Assembly: GCF_001905665.1 (NCBI RefSeq)
Contig: NZ_LIVX01000001.1
Span: 310,001 to 374,000, forward strand
Length of the DNA stretch: 64,000 nt
DNA from: Streptomyces sp. CB02261
GTDB lineage: Bacteria > Actinomycetota > Actinomycetes > Streptomycetales > Streptomycetaceae
Reading direction: 5' to 3'
Part shown: positions 55,709-64,000 of the stretch, in pieces
Layout: each line of letters opens with the position of its first letter
Position numbering within the stretch: the stretch's first letter is position 1
Notes under the pieces: model-generated
Seen by the model: the letters and a program-made list of their open reading frames with translations, nothing else
Told to the model about the DNA's origin: nothing
Database searches by the model: none
Translations under genes and position numbers: made by a program

Positions 55709-56851
55709 TCAGAGCAGGGCGCGCAGCCGCTCGGCCAGCAGGTCCCAGCGCCACTTCTCCTCGACCCAGGCGCGGCCCCGCTCGCCCATGCGGGAGCGGA
55801 GCTCGGGGTCGAGCAGGAGGGTGGTGACGCGGTCGGCGGTGTCCTCGGCGGATTCGCCGCGGACGACCCAGCCGGTCTCGCCGTCGAGGACGGCGTCGGG
55901 GGCGCCGCCGGAGTCGCCGGCGACGACCGGGAGGCCGGTGGCGGAGGCCTCCAGGTAGACGATGCCGAGGCCCTCCACGTCGAGGCCGCCGCGCCGGGTG
56001 CGGCAGGGCATGGCGAAGACGTCGCCGGCCCCGTAGTGGGCCGGGAGTTCGGACCAGGGGACGGCGCCGGTGAAGCGCACGGACCCGGCGACACCGGTCT
56101 CGGCTGCCAGGCGGCGCAGGTCGCTCTCGTACGGGCCGCCGCCGACGATCAGGAGGACCGCGTCCGGGACCCGGCGGAGGATCCGCGGCATCGCCCGGAT
56201 CAGGGTGTCCTGGCCCTTGCGCGGGACCAGCCGGGAGACGCAGACCACGACGGGGCGGTCGCTGAGACCGAGGCGGGCGCGGACCTCGTCGCCGCCCGAG
56301 CCGGGGTGGAAGGTCTTCTCGTCGACCCCGGGCGGAAGCTGGGTCATCCGGCCGGCGGCGGCGGGCGTGAGGGCCGCCGCGATCCGGGAGCGCGTGTACT
56401 CGCCGAGGTAGGTGATCGTGTCCGTGCCCTCGCCGATCCGCCGCAGCAACTGCCGGGAGCCGGGCAGCTGGGCCCAGCCCGCCTCGTGGCCGTGGGTGGT
56501 GGCGACGAGCCGCCGGGCGCCCGCGCGGCGCAGCGCGGGCGCCATCAGGCCGAGGGGGGCGGCGGCGCCGAACCACACGGACTCGCAGCCGTGCTCGCGG
56601 AGGAGCGCGGTGGCCCGGGCGGTGACCCGGGGGGTCGGCAGCAGCATGGTGGTGCGATCCCGCACGACCGTGAAAGGCTGTTCGGCGTCGAACGCGGCCG
56701 TCGCCTCGATCCCTTCGCGGCTGCGCTTCCAGGTGGAGGCGTAGACGACGATCCGGTCGGGATCCAGGCGGAGTGCCATGTTGTGCAGGAAGGCCTGGAT
56801 TCCGCCGGGACGCGGCGGGAAGTCGTTGGTTACGATCAGGGTCTTGTGCAT
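55709..56851 (-). CDS. pimB: GT4 glycosyltransferase, PimB-like phosphatidylinositol mannosyltransferase
   Basis: The 380 aa are of the GT-B/GT4 type and very like the PimB proteins of actinobacteria as I know them: KTLIVTNDFPPRPGGIQAFLHNMALRL, SVWFGAAAPLGLMAPALRRAGARRLVATTHGHE, VCVSRLVPRKGQDTLI and the catalytic Glu region GLGIVYLEASATGLPVVAGDSGG. PimB adds the second mannose to phosphatidylinositol monomannoside. The ATG at 56851 is well placed. It is divergent from a membrane mannosyltransferase-like gene. Confidence 0.85.
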   Translation of the reverse strand: MHKTLIVTNDFPPRPGGIQAFLHNMALRLDPDRIVVYASTWKRSREGIEATAAFDAEQPFTVVRDRTTMLLPTPRVTARATALLREHGCESVWFGAAAPLGLMAPALRRAGARRLVATTHGHEAGWAQLPGSRQLLRRIGEGTDTITYLGEYTRSRIAAALTPAAAGRMTQLPPGVDEKTFHPGSGGDEVRARLGLSDRPVVVCVSRLVPRKGQDTLIRAMPRILRRVPDAVLLIVGGGPYESDLRRLAAETGVAGSVRFTGAVPWSELPAHYGAGDVFAMPCRTRRGGLDVEGLGIVYLEASATGLPVVAGDSGGAPDAVLDGETGWVVRGESAEDTADRVTTLLLDPELRSRMGERGRAWVEEKWRWDLLAERLRALL

Positions 56852-56936
56852 CGTGGCCGACAGTACCGCGAGCGCACCCACCGCCCAGCACCACCACTCC
56901 CCCGCGTGAGCGGGCCGACAGGACAAGGACGAGCCA

Positions 56937-58220
56937 GTGATGACGGGCGCAGTGGGAAAGTGGTCACGGTCACTCGCGGAGCTGCGGCTCCCGATCGGAC
57001 TCTGGGCGCTGACCCGGATCATCCTGCTGGTGGTCGTCTTCAAGATCATCGTGATCCCCGGGCCGGACATCACGTCCGACATCGAGGACATCTACCAGGG
57101 CTGGTACGAGGTCCTGCGGACGGGCACGTATCCGCTGGACGACGTGACCTGGCAGTATCCGCCGGCCGCCGCGTTCGCGATCCTCGCCCCGGGGCTGCTG
57201 CCCTTCCTCGGCTACTCGGCCGCCTTCTTCGTCCTCGCCCTCCTCTGTGACGCGTTCGTCTTCGGGCTGCTCCTCCACACGGGCCGCCGGGCCGGGCGCT
57301 CGATGCGCGGCGCCTGGATCTGGATCGCGGGCGTCGCGCTGTTCGGCCCGACCACCTACGCCCGATACGACGTGATGGTGACGGCCGTCGCGGTGGCGGC
57401 GCTGCTCGCGGCGGGCCGCAGCCCGCGCGTCCTCGGCGCCCTCGCCGGGTTCGGCGCGGTCCTGAAGGTGTGGCCGGTGCTGCTGCTCGCGGGCACCCCG
57501 AAGGGGCGGGCGACCTTCCGCGCCTGGCCGACGGCGGTGGGCGCGGCGGCGGCCGTGCTGCTGCTCTGCATGGTGTGGATGCCGGGGGCGCTGGCCTTCC
57601 TCTCCTTCCAGCGCGACCGGGGCACGGAGGTCGAGTCGCTCGGCGCGATGGTCTTCCATGTGGCCCGGCACTTCGGCTGGGAGGGCGAGGCGCGGATGAA
57701 CTACGGCTCGATCGAGTTCCTCGGCCCGTACGTCTCCACGGTGTCGACGGCCGCCATGGTGCTCACCTTCGTCGCCTTCGGCTGGCTGCTGCTGTGGCGG
57801 TTCAAGGCCCGCCGCTTCACCTCGTCGACGGTGGCGGACGCGGCCTTCGTCGCGGTGCTGCTGTTCACGACGACCAGCCGGGTGCTCTCCCCGCAGTACA
57901 TGCTGTGGCTGGTCGGTCTGGCGGCCGTGTGCCTCGCGTACCGGGCGAGCCGGATGGAGAAGCCGGTGCATCTGATCGTGTGGGCGACGGCGGTGACGCA
58001 GTTCGAGTTCCCGGTGTGGTTCTCGCACGTGACGCGGAGCGATCCGCTGGGTGTGGCGGTGCTCTTCACGCGGAACGGTCTGCTCATCGCCGCGACCCTC
58101 ATGGCCTGCCGGATCCTGTGGCGGCAGACGGTCACGGAACCCCGCGTCGCCGCGACCGCGACGATCCCCGCGCAGGCGGTCCAGCCGGAGCGCGAGAAGG
58201 CCCTGTCCGGCACGTTCTGA
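56937..58220 (+). CDS. GT87-type (DUF2029) polyprenol-phosphate-mannose-dependent membrane glycosyltransferase
   Basis: The 427 aa contain about ten membrane segments. DITSDIEDIYQGWYEVLRTGTYPLDD with an outward-facing acidic loop, WQYPPAA, FGPTTYARYDVM and LKVWPVLLL are features of GT87 mannosyltransferases, which use polyprenol-phosphate-mannose outside the membrane. Substrate and acceptor are unknown, but the PimB-like gene beside it suggests PIM or glycan assembly. The GTG at 56937 or the ATG at 56940 is the start. Confidence 0.82.
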   Translation: MMTGAVGKWSRSLAELRLPIGLWALTRIILLVVVFKIIVIPGPDITSDIEDIYQGWYEVLRTGTYPLDDVTWQYPPAAAFAILAPGLLPFLGYSAAFFVLALLCDAFVFGLLLHTGRRAGRSMRGAWIWIAGVALFGPTTYARYDVMVTAVAVAALLAAGRSPRVLGALAGFGAVLKVWPVLLLAGTPKGRATFRAWPTAVGAAAAVLLLCMVWMPGALAFLSFQRDRGTEVESLGAMVFHVARHFGWEGEARMNYGSIEFLGPYVSTVSTAAMVLTFVAFGWLLLWRFKARRFTSSTVADAAFVAVLLFTTTSRVLSPQYMLWLVGLAAVCLAYRASRMEKPVHLIVWATAVTQFEFPVWFSHVTRSDPLGVAVLFTRNGLLIAATLMACRILWRQTVTEPRVAATATIPAQAVQPEREKALSGTF

Positions 58221-58253
58221 CGGCCGGGCCCGGGCCTGATCGGCATCGCCCCG

Positions 58254-59480
58254 CTAGGCCGCGTCCTGGCCCAGCAGCTCGCGCAGATAGGCCTGCCAGT
58301 CGGCGGTGAAGTCCTCCGGGGTGGTGCCCAGCACCTCCTGGAGGGCCTTCTCGACCGCGCCCGCGCGGCCCGGGTGCGCCCCCACCGCCCGGTAGAAGGC
58401 CGTCAGCTTCTCCTCGCCCCAGCGGTCCGCGATCAGCTCGCAGGCCAGCCAGCCGCCCTCGTAGGCCCGGGCCAGGGCCTCCGCGTCGCCGCCGAAGCCG
58501 AATTCCGGGTCCTCGGGGAGCCCGGCGGGCAGCTCGCCCGCCCGGACCGCGCGGGCGAGCTCCGGCGCCGCCTGGACGGCGCTGCGGCCGGTGCCTCGGT
58601 AGGCGACCCAGTCGGCGAGGCCCTCGGAGAGCCAGATCGGGGTGGCCCTGGTGGTCTGGACCCGGGTGGCGACATGGGTGGCCTCGTGGGTGAGGACCAG
58701 CTGCCGGCCGAACGCGCCGAGCACCGCGTACGCCTCGGGGTTCACGATCACCCGGTCGGCGGGCGCCTGGGGGCCGCCGCCCGTCTCGCCGGTCGTGACG
58801 GCCGCGATGCCCCGATAGGAGGCGGCCGGTCCGCCGAGGAGCCGTCCCATCGCCTCGACCGACGCCGGTACGAGGACCACGACGCGGCCCGCCCAGGTCC
58901 CGTCCCAGGCGTCCCCGACCGCCGGCACGGCCCGGTCCGCCGCCGCCGCGATCTCCCGCAGCCGCTCGTCGCTCTGGCCGACGCCGAGGACGAGGCTGCG
59001 CCGGCCGGTCACCGCGTCGACGTCGCCCTGCTGCCACAGCTGCTGCGGGGAGCCCTCGGCGGCGCGGTCGCCGGTGACGTACCAGCGGCCGTCCCGCTCC
59101 GTGAGGTCCAGGATCCGTCCAGTGGTGACGGGCGCCGGGTCGTAGCCCTCGATCCGGTACCCCAGCTCGGCCTCGGCGGTGACCGTGTCCCCGCCGGTGC
59201 GGTCGACGTCGGTGACCCGGTAGCTCAGGCCGCCCAGCGGGACCTCCGCGAGCCGGTCGAACTGGGTGCGCGCCGCCGGGACGAGCGAGGGGTCGAGGGC
59301 CGCGAGGTAGCCGGCCTCGTCACGGTCGAGGAGCGCCCGCGCGTGCCGGTCGAGCAGGCTCTGGATCTCCCGGGGCGACGGGTCGGCCGGCGCGGGGGCG
59401 GTGCACCCGCCGACGGCGAGGAGGGCGGCCAGCAGACACCCGGTCGCGCCGCGCGCCGCTCCACCTCCCTGACCTGCCAC
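58254..59480 (-). CDS. Lipoprotein with gluzincin-type zinc peptidase motif
   Basis: The 408 aa open with a signal segment and a lipobox-like VGGCTAP, so Cys26 is probably lipidated. A NTF2-like region follows, and the C-terminal half has HEATHV (HExxH) near residue 270 with EGLADW 23 residues further on. This is the gluzincin pattern, with two His and one downstream Glu as zinc ligands. No specific peptidase family or substrate is evident. It is convergent with the GT87 gene. The start is a GTG at 59480. Confidence 0.78.
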   Translation of the reverse strand: MAGQGGGAARGATGCLLAALLAVGGCTAPAPADPSPREIQSLLDRHARALLDRDEAGYLAALDPSLVPAARTQFDRLAEVPLGGLSYRVTDVDRTGGDTVTAEAELGYRIEGYDPAPVTTGRILDLTERDGRWYVTGDRAAEGSPQQLWQQGDVDAVTGRRSLVLGVGQSDERLREIAAAADRAVPAVGDAWDGTWAGRVVVLVPASVEAMGRLLGGPAASYRGIAAVTTGETGGGPQAPADRVIVNPEAYAVLGAFGRQLVLTHEATHVATRVQTTRATPIWLSEGLADWVAYRGTGRSAVQAAPELARAVRAGELPAGLPEDPEFGFGGDAEALARAYEGGWLACELIADRWGEEKLTAFYRAVGAHPGRAGAVEKALQEVLGTTPEDFTADWQAYLRELLGQDAA

Positions 59481-59549
59481 GCCCCGATCGTACGGTCGGA
59501 ACGGCCGGCCCCGCTCCCCGTACGGGGACGGGTCGCGGAGGCCCCTGGG

Positions 59550-60572
59550 TCAGACCCGGGTCACCGTCACGTGCGACATCATGTTCACCGGGTCGTAGCG
59601 GACCCGGGCACCCGGGTAGGGGGCGTGGATGACCTGGCCGCCGCCCGCGTAGATCCCGACGTGGCTGGCGTCGCCGCGGTACGTGACGAGGTCGCCCGGC
59701 TGCGCCTGCGAGAGCGGCACCTGACGCCCCGCGTACCGCTGCGCCGACGAGGTGCGCGGCAGGCTGATCCCGGCCTGCCGGTACGACCAGACCATCAGGC
59801 CCGAGCAGTCGAAGGCCGAGGGTCCGGTCGCTCCCCACACGTACGGCTTGCCGATCGCGCTGCGGGCGGCGATCACCGCGGCGGAGGCCCGCGAGGAGGC
59901 CGGACCGAGGTCGGCCATGGGCGGCACGGCCTCGGCGGGGCCGCCCTCGCGTCCGCCGGACCTGGAGGCCCGGTCGAAGTCGGCGCGCTCTTCGGCGGTG
60001 AGGCTCGCGAGCACCCGGCGGGCCTCGGCCAGCTTGCGCTCGACGGTGCGCTTGTGGCGGGCGACCTCGGCCCGGCTGCGGTCGAGCTCGACCAGGGCCG
60101 TACGCGCCTCGGACCGCTTCTGGTCCAGCCGGCGCTGCTCCCGCTGGAGTTCGGTGAGCGCGGCGCCCTGGCGGGCGGTGAGCCGGTCGAGGGCGGCGGC
60201 CCGGTCGAGGTAGTTGTCCGGGTCGGAGGAGAGCAGCAGGGCGAGGGCGGGGTCGATGCCGCCGGAGCGGTACTGGGCGCCGGCGACCGAGCCGAGCGCG
60301 CCCCGCATGTGGTTGATGCGCTCCTGACCGCGGGCGAGGCCGTCCCTGGCCCGGGAGACCGTCCGGCGCAGCGCGTCCGCCTTCTCGTCCGCCTTGTTGT
60401 AGCCCTCGGTGGCCCGCTCGGCCTCCTCGAAGAGGCGGTCGACCGTGGCGCGGGTGGCCTCGATCCCGGCTCCGGGGTCGGCGCTCGCGGGGACGGCCCC
60501 GAGGGACGCCGCCGCGGTGGCCGCGGCGGCGGTGAGGACGGTGACCCTGGCGGGTCGGCGGTGGGACGCCAC
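59550..60572 (-). CDS. Secreted NlpC/P60 peptidoglycan hydrolase
   Basis: The 340 aa have a signal peptide (VASHRRPARVTVLTAAAATAAASLG, cleaved near ASA). A long coiled coil follows (about 40-215; RATVDRLFEEAERATEGYN, LTELQREQRRLDQKRSEARTALVEL), then a C-terminal NlpC/P60 domain. Its catalytic residues are Cys in AFDCSGLMVWSYRQAG, His in ASHVGIYAGGG, and VIHAPYPGA. It probably cleaves stem peptides. The GTG at 60572 follows GGAG. The next gene upstream is a paralogue with the same layout. Confidence 0.92.
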   Translation of the reverse strand: MASHRRPARVTVLTAAAATAAASLGAVPASADPGAGIEATRATVDRLFEEAERATEGYNKADEKADALRRTVSRARDGLARGQERINHMRGALGSVAGAQYRSGGIDPALALLLSSDPDNYLDRAAALDRLTARQGAALTELQREQRRLDQKRSEARTALVELDRSRAEVARHKRTVERKLAEARRVLASLTAEERADFDRASRSGGREGGPAEAVPPMADLGPASSRASAAVIAARSAIGKPYVWGATGPSAFDCSGLMVWSYRQAGISLPRTSSAQRYAGRQVPLSQAQPGDLVTYRGDASHVGIYAGGGQVIHAPYPGARVRYDPVNMMSHVTVTRV

Positions 60573-60664
60573 GAATCGCGCTCCGTTCGGCTCGACGCAG
60601 ACTGGCGCGGCAGACAGTAGCCGTTGATCAGTCCGCGTCCAACGAAGCCGATGGGCACACACAG

Positions 60665-60705
60665 TGACGCCCCGCCGGAGAACACAGGTCACCGGCGGGG
60701 CGTCA
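60665..60705 (-). terminator. Terminator between the two NlpC/P60 genes
   Basis: The arms 60665-60678 and 60692-60705 are perfect 14-base complements with a 13-base loop, 62 bases after the stop of the upstream NlpC gene. It indicates separate transcripts for the two paralogues. Confidence 0.7.
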
Positions 60706-60767
60706 GGTCAGTGCGCGTCGCGGCGAACCACCCGTTCGGGCGGCATGCCGCGGGGTTTCGTCGTGGG

Positions 60768-61805
60768 TCAGCCGCCGACCCGGACACCGAACTGGAACGA
60801 ACCCAGGGTGTTCATGGACTCGTAGCGGACGTAGGCACCCGGGTAGGGGGCGTGCAGGACCGTGTTGTTGCCCGCGTACAGACCCACGTGGGAGAGGCCG
60901 TTGAAGAAGACCAGGTCGCCCGGCTTGAGCTGGCTGCGGCCGATCTTCGTGCCGTCGTTCTGCTGGGTGTAGGTGGTGCGGGTGATCTGGACGTTGGCCT
61001 GGCCGTACGCCCACATGGTCAGACCGGAGCAGTCGTACGAGTTGGGGCCTTCCTGGCCCGAGGCGTACGGCTTGCCGACCTGGGTGCCGGCGGCGGCGAG
61101 CGCGGCGGCGCCGTAGGCCGACGCGGGCGCCTCGTTGCCGAGGTCGACGCGCTCGCCGGCGGCGCGGCTGGCGCGCTGCTCCTGCTGCTCCATCTTCTCG
61201 CGCTCGGCCGCGGTCAGGGTGTTGAGGAGCGCGCGGGCCTCGGCCAGCTTGCCCTGGAACTTCTTCTTCTTGGCGCCGAGGGTCTTGCGGACGTCCTCGA
61301 GGTCGGCCAGCTTCGAGGTGGCCTCGGCGCGCTGCTGGGCGAGCGTGCGCTGCTTGGCCTGGATCGAGGTGAGGACCTCGGCCTGCTGGGCGCTGACCTG
61401 GTCGATCGCGGACGCCTTGTCGAGGTAGGTGTCCGGGTCGGCGGAGAGGAAGAGCTGGAGGGCCGGGTCGATGCCACCGGAGCGGTACTGGGCGCTGGCG
61501 ACCGAACCGATCTGGTCGCGCAGGGTGTTGAGCTCCTGCTGGCCGCGGGCCACCTTGTCCTGGAGCTGGCCGATCTCCTTCTGCAGCTTGCCCCGGCGCT
61601 CGTCGGCGAGGTTGTACTGCTCCGTGGCCTCCTCGGCCTCGTGGCGCAGGTCCTCGACCTTGGACTTGACCTCGTCGATCTTGGGCTTGGCGGGGGCCGC
61701 CTGGGCACCGGACTGTGCGGTGAGTGCGACGGCGGCGGCCGCGGTCACGGTGAGCACGGTCACGCGGGTGCGGCTCGGCTGCTTGGGTCGACGGTGGGAC
61801 GCCAC
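60768..61805 (-). CDS. Secreted NlpC/P60 peptidoglycan hydrolase
   Basis: The 345 aa share the layout of the neighbour at 59550: signal peptide (VASHRRPKQPSRTRVTVLTVTAAAAVAL), coiled coil (about 55-215, with KIDEVKSKVEDLRHEAEEATEQYNLADERRGKLQ), a short linker, and NlpC/P60 domain. Catalytic residues are Cys in SYDCSGLTMWAYGQA and His in SHVGLYAGNN, then LHAPYPGA. The GTG at 61805 follows AAGGAG. Upstream codons in frame are shadow. It is divergent from nothing and stands behind a 256-base leader. Confidence 0.92.
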   Translation of the reverse strand: MASHRRPKQPSRTRVTVLTVTAAAAVALTAQSGAQAAPAKPKIDEVKSKVEDLRHEAEEATEQYNLADERRGKLQKEIGQLQDKVARGQQELNTLRDQIGSVASAQYRSGGIDPALQLFLSADPDTYLDKASAIDQVSAQQAEVLTSIQAKQRTLAQQRAEATSKLADLEDVRKTLGAKKKKFQGKLAEARALLNTLTAAEREKMEQQEQRASRAAGERVDLGNEAPASAYGAAALAAAGTQVGKPYASGQEGPNSYDCSGLTMWAYGQANVQITRTTYTQQNDGTKIGRSQLKPGDLVFFNGLSHVGLYAGNNTVLHAPYPGAYVRYESMNTLGSFQFGVRVGG

Positions 61806-62061
61806 GAAGGCGAGCTCCTTCTTCCTCGAGCCGCCCAACCGGTCAGGGGCAGGCGGTTCCTCCGCTGCCATCCCGGATGGATGATCAACCGCGCGAAGGT
61901 TCGAAGGCCGACCCTAGTGACCAAGTTGTGATCAGTTCAAATCCCGCTGGCAAAATTATCGCTCAGGCACCACTTTATTTACACGCATCGCACGGGCAGT
62001 GATGACCACTTGACGGTCCGCCATCCAGAATTCGGGCAAAAGACCCACGAGTTGCGATGCT
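61806..62061 (-). other. Leader and promoter region of the NlpC/P60 gene
   Basis: A promoter-like pair TTGAAC (61940-61935) and TAGGGT (61916-61911) with 18 bases between lies in this 256-base gap. It would give a leader of about 100 bases. I looked for a ydaO c-di-AMP riboswitch here and did not find its conserved parts. Confidence 0.4.
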
Positions 62062-63426
62062 TCACGAGAGCCGCGAAAGCCGCTTCAGCAACAAGGCGGA
62101 CGCGACCGGCCGGGCCCCCGCCTTCGCCACCCCGTCGGCCACCTCGCGGTCCGTGGAGACCACCACGACCGGCCGGCCCGGCGGCTCCGCCCGCACCAGC
62201 TGCCGGATCAACTCGTCGGCCGTGACACCGGGCTTGGAGAACAGCACCCGCACTCCGCGCGGCGGCGCGAGCAGCACCGGGGCCGCCAGCTCCGCCCCGT
62301 CGAAGACACAGGTGACCTCGGCGCCCGAGCGGGCCGCGAGGGCCGAGAGGGAGCCGAGCAGCCGCAACCGCTGCTTCTCCAGCGGCATCGTCGGATAGCC
62401 GGTCTTGGTGACGTTGTAGCCGTCCACCACCAGGTGGGCCTGCGGCAGCGCCAGGAGCTGGTCGAGGAGCGCCGGATCGGTCTCGGAGAGCGCCCGCGCC
62501 GCGATGTCCTTCGGGGACATCCGTCCCGGCTCCACCGCGTCCACCGTGTCCGCGGGATGCGTCGAGACGGGCGGCAGCGCGAGTTCGCGGCGCAACCCCT
62601 GGGCGGCGTCGAGGACGGTGTCGAGCAGCAGCCGCAGCCGCATGTCCTCCACCGAGCGCCCCTCACGGGCGGACCTGCGGCTGGCCTCCAGGGCCGCCTC
62701 GACCTCGCCGAGCCGGGCCTTGAGCCGTCGGCTCTCGCTCTCGGCCGAGGAGACCTGGGCGGCCGACTCCGCCCGCGCGCTCTCGATCTCGCCCTGCACG
62801 CGGCGCAGCGCGGCCTCGCCGCGCTTCACGTCGCTCTGGGCGCTGCGCAGCTTGCGGTGAAGCGATTCCGCTTCCTTCCTGGCCGCCTCCAGGTCGCGCC
62901 GCAGCTGCTCGGTCTCCTCCCGGGAGCGGTCGCGGGCGGCGGCGAGTTCCTCACGCAGCCGCTCCAGCTCGCGCCGGCCCGCCTCGTCGGCCCGCTCGGC
63001 GTCGGCGCGCAGGGCCTCCTCGCCCGCGGCGGCCACGAGTTTGACCCAGCCGGGCGGGCGCAGCACATAGGCGGCCGCGGCCACGTCGACGGGGTCGGCG
63101 GCGGCCGGCGGGGTGCCGGTCTCGACGGCGCCCGCAAGCTCGGGCTGGCCCTGCTTGAACCGTTCGCCGATCCGCTGCCGGAACAGCGGGTCGCTCTCCA
63201 GGGCGGCCGCCATCGCGTTGCCGGCGAACTTGGCCCGCCGGCTCGCGGTGAAGCGGGCGTACTGCCTCAGGGGTGCGGGCAGCTCCGCGACGGTCAGCCC
63301 GCCGAAGGCGTCCGCGACCAGCGCGACGACCCGCCGCCGTACGCCTTCCGGCAGTGGGTGGTCGAGCGTCTCGGCAGCGTCACCTGCCGCGCCGGCCGGC
63401 TCACCACCGTGCGCGGGCTGCTCCAC
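62062..63426 (-). CDS. NYN (YacP/PIN-like) domain protein with central coiled coil
   Basis: The 454 aa have an N-terminal helical part, a long coiled coil at about 135-265 (EEALRADAERADEAGRRELERLREEL, then RRLKARLGEVEAALEASRRSA), and a C-terminal NYN/YacP-type domain. The latter begins LVVDGYNVTKTGYP and contains VTCVFDGAEL, FSKPGVTADELI and VVVSTDREVADGVAKAG, the acidic residues of a PIN-like nuclease. RNA cleavage is likely by family but unproven. The GTG at 63426 is the start. It lies 33 bases downstream of a small zinc-ribbon gene. Confidence 0.86.
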   Translation of the reverse strand: MEQPAHGGEPAGAAGDAAETLDHPLPEGVRRRVVALVADAFGGLTVAELPAPLRQYARFTASRRAKFAGNAMAAALESDPLFRQRIGERFKQGQPELAGAVETGTPPAAADPVDVAAAAYVLRPPGWVKLVAAAGEEALRADAERADEAGRRELERLREELAAARDRSREETEQLRRDLEAARKEAESLHRKLRSAQSDVKRGEAALRRVQGEIESARAESAAQVSSAESESRRLKARLGEVEAALEASRRSAREGRSVEDMRLRLLLDTVLDAAQGLRRELALPPVSTHPADTVDAVEPGRMSPKDIAARALSETDPALLDQLLALPQAHLVVDGYNVTKTGYPTMPLEKQRLRLLGSLSALAARSGAEVTCVFDGAELAAPVLLAPPRGVRVLFSKPGVTADELIRQLVRAEPPGRPVVVVSTDREVADGVAKAGARPVASALLLKRLSRLS

Positions 63427-63459
63427 GATCCGTCACCCCTATGTCGTCCGCGCCGTCCC

Positions 63460-63702
63460 TCAGGAGGCGGCGCCCGGCCTGTCCACCAGTTCGATCTGGT
63501 CCACCGCGTTGCACCAGCGACAGCGGACCGACTCGATGGTCTCACTGACCACCTGCCGCTCCTCGACCGTCGGCTCTCCCGCGAGGTCCAGATGGACGTA
63601 TTCGACGACCTTGGAGGAGCGGGTCACGTCGAAGCGGGTCAGATTGCCGCAGAGCGTGCAGCGCCAGCGGGTCTCGGCGGTCGGCAGGGGAACCGTCGTC
63701 AT
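63460..63702 (-). CDS. Small protein with two CxxC motifs (zinc ribbon)
   Basis: The 80 aa have CTLCGN near residue 15 and CRWCNA near 61, a spacing consistent with a zinc ribbon. Between them is TRFDVTRSSKVVEYVHLDLAGEP. I do not recognise a named family. The ATG at 63702 follows AAGGA; more N-terminal in-frame codons lack a site. Its position directly before the NYN gene suggests co-transcription. Confidence 0.8.
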   Translation of the reverse strand: MTTVPLPTAETRWRCTLCGNLTRFDVTRSSKVVEYVHLDLAGEPTVEERQVVSETIESVRCRWCNAVDQIELVDRPGAAS

Positions 63703-63860
63703 CGTGCCGTCCTTCTTCCTGTTGCGGGTTACCAGGTGCGGGAGCCGCGGTGCGCCGTCGAACTGCGGTTGTACTGCCCGTAACCCTACGGCCTCACGGG
63801 TCGGCGGAGGCACGGCGAGGCACTCTGTCCAGGAGGGCCCGGGTACGCCATGATCTGTCC

Positions 63861-64000
63861 ATGATCGATCGGCGAGGAGCGCTCCTCGGTGTCTGGCGCG
63901 GCGCCCGCGGCGGACCCACGGTGACGTACGGGCTGATCGCCGCCTGCTGCCTCCTCTTCGTGATCAGTCCGGTGTCCGGATTCAACCCGGGGTTCGGCAC
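63861..64000 (+). CDS. Rhomboid-like intramembrane protease (partial, N-terminus only)
   Basis: Only 46 codons are visible before the right edge. MIDRRGALLGVWRGARGGPTVTYGLIAACCLLFVISPVSGFNPGFG resembles the first membrane segment of Streptomyces rhomboid-family proteins as I recall them. No catalytic serine is in view. The ATG at 63861 has no clear ribosome site. It is divergent from the zinc-ribbon gene. Confidence 0.6.
   Translation, partial: MIDRRGALLGVWRGARGGPTVTYGLIAACCLLFVISPVSGFNPGFG

Noticed and set aside
61806..62061. ydaO (c-di-AMP) riboswitch upstream of the NlpC/P60 gene
   Set aside because: Such riboswitches control wall hydrolases in Streptomyces, and a GGAACC stretch exists, but the other conserved blocks are missing and too little RNA remains before the start. 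A covariance search could overturn this.

Overview
This window looks like core chromosome of a Streptomyces or a very close relative. The GC content is very high, GTG and TTG starts are common, ATGA/GTGA stop-start overlaps are frequent, and the division-and-cell-wall (dcw) gene order and its neighbours are those I know from Streptomyces. I see no rRNA, tRNA, CRISPR array, prophage, transposase or other sign of recent transfer. Most of the long open frames opposite the genes are composition shadows.

Layout. 1-10500 (minus strand): the dcw cluster, read rsmH-ftsL-ftsI-murE-murF-mraY-murD-ftsW, with ftsW cut by the left edge; a candidate promoter lies at 10625-10652. 10963-15745 (plus): a MoxR ATPase, DUF58 and transglutaminase operon. 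15956-18016 (minus): DUF3040, a methyltransferase and a HEPN-domain protein. 18065-22132: a divergent control region with a DNA-damage-type promoter facing the HEPN gene and a TetR operator facing a degenerate ABC ATPase, YhgE/Pip and TetR module. 22133-26188: membrane proteins, a CrtI-like oxidoreductase and metF. 26341-31239: thiamin synthesis (thiE, then a TPP riboswitch and thiO-thiS-thiG) around an Rv2175c-like DNA-binding protein and a ferredoxin-reductase-like flavoprotein. 31508-34914: a PASTA Ser/Thr kinase, endonuclease IV, and a His-rich DUF4396 membrane protein behind a CsoR-like operator. 34963-36515: a sulfite-oxidase-like enzyme, bacterioferritin, and its ferredoxin behind an iron box. 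36648-44108: aromatic amino acid entry steps (class II DAHP synthase; a trp leader peptide and attenuator followed by a TrpE-TrpG fusion), with a secreted amidase and a D-2-hydroxyacid dehydrogenase. 44224-50980: a MacRS-like two-component system, an acyltransferase, an esterase, an EEP nuclease, glucokinase and the DUF5304 protein. 51024-58220: an ArsA-like ATPase, SRPBCC, a phosphoesterase, an acyl-CoA ligase and two mannosyltransferase-like enzymes. 58254-64000: a gluzincin lipoprotein, two NlpC/P60 hydrolases, a NYN-domain protein, a small zinc-ribbon protein and the start of a rhomboid-like gene.

Together, much of the window concerns the cell envelope (peptidoglycan precursors, septation, hydrolases, the PASTA kinase, phosphatidylinositol mannosylation), mixed with amino acid, cofactor and iron metabolism. 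I did not find a clearly new multi-gene system. The best leads are regulatory or involve degenerate enzymes: a HEPN protein with an intact RNase-type motif behind a PafBC-like promoter, a CsoR-like box before a His-rich membrane protein, and two P-loop proteins whose Walker A lysine is replaced by arginine.
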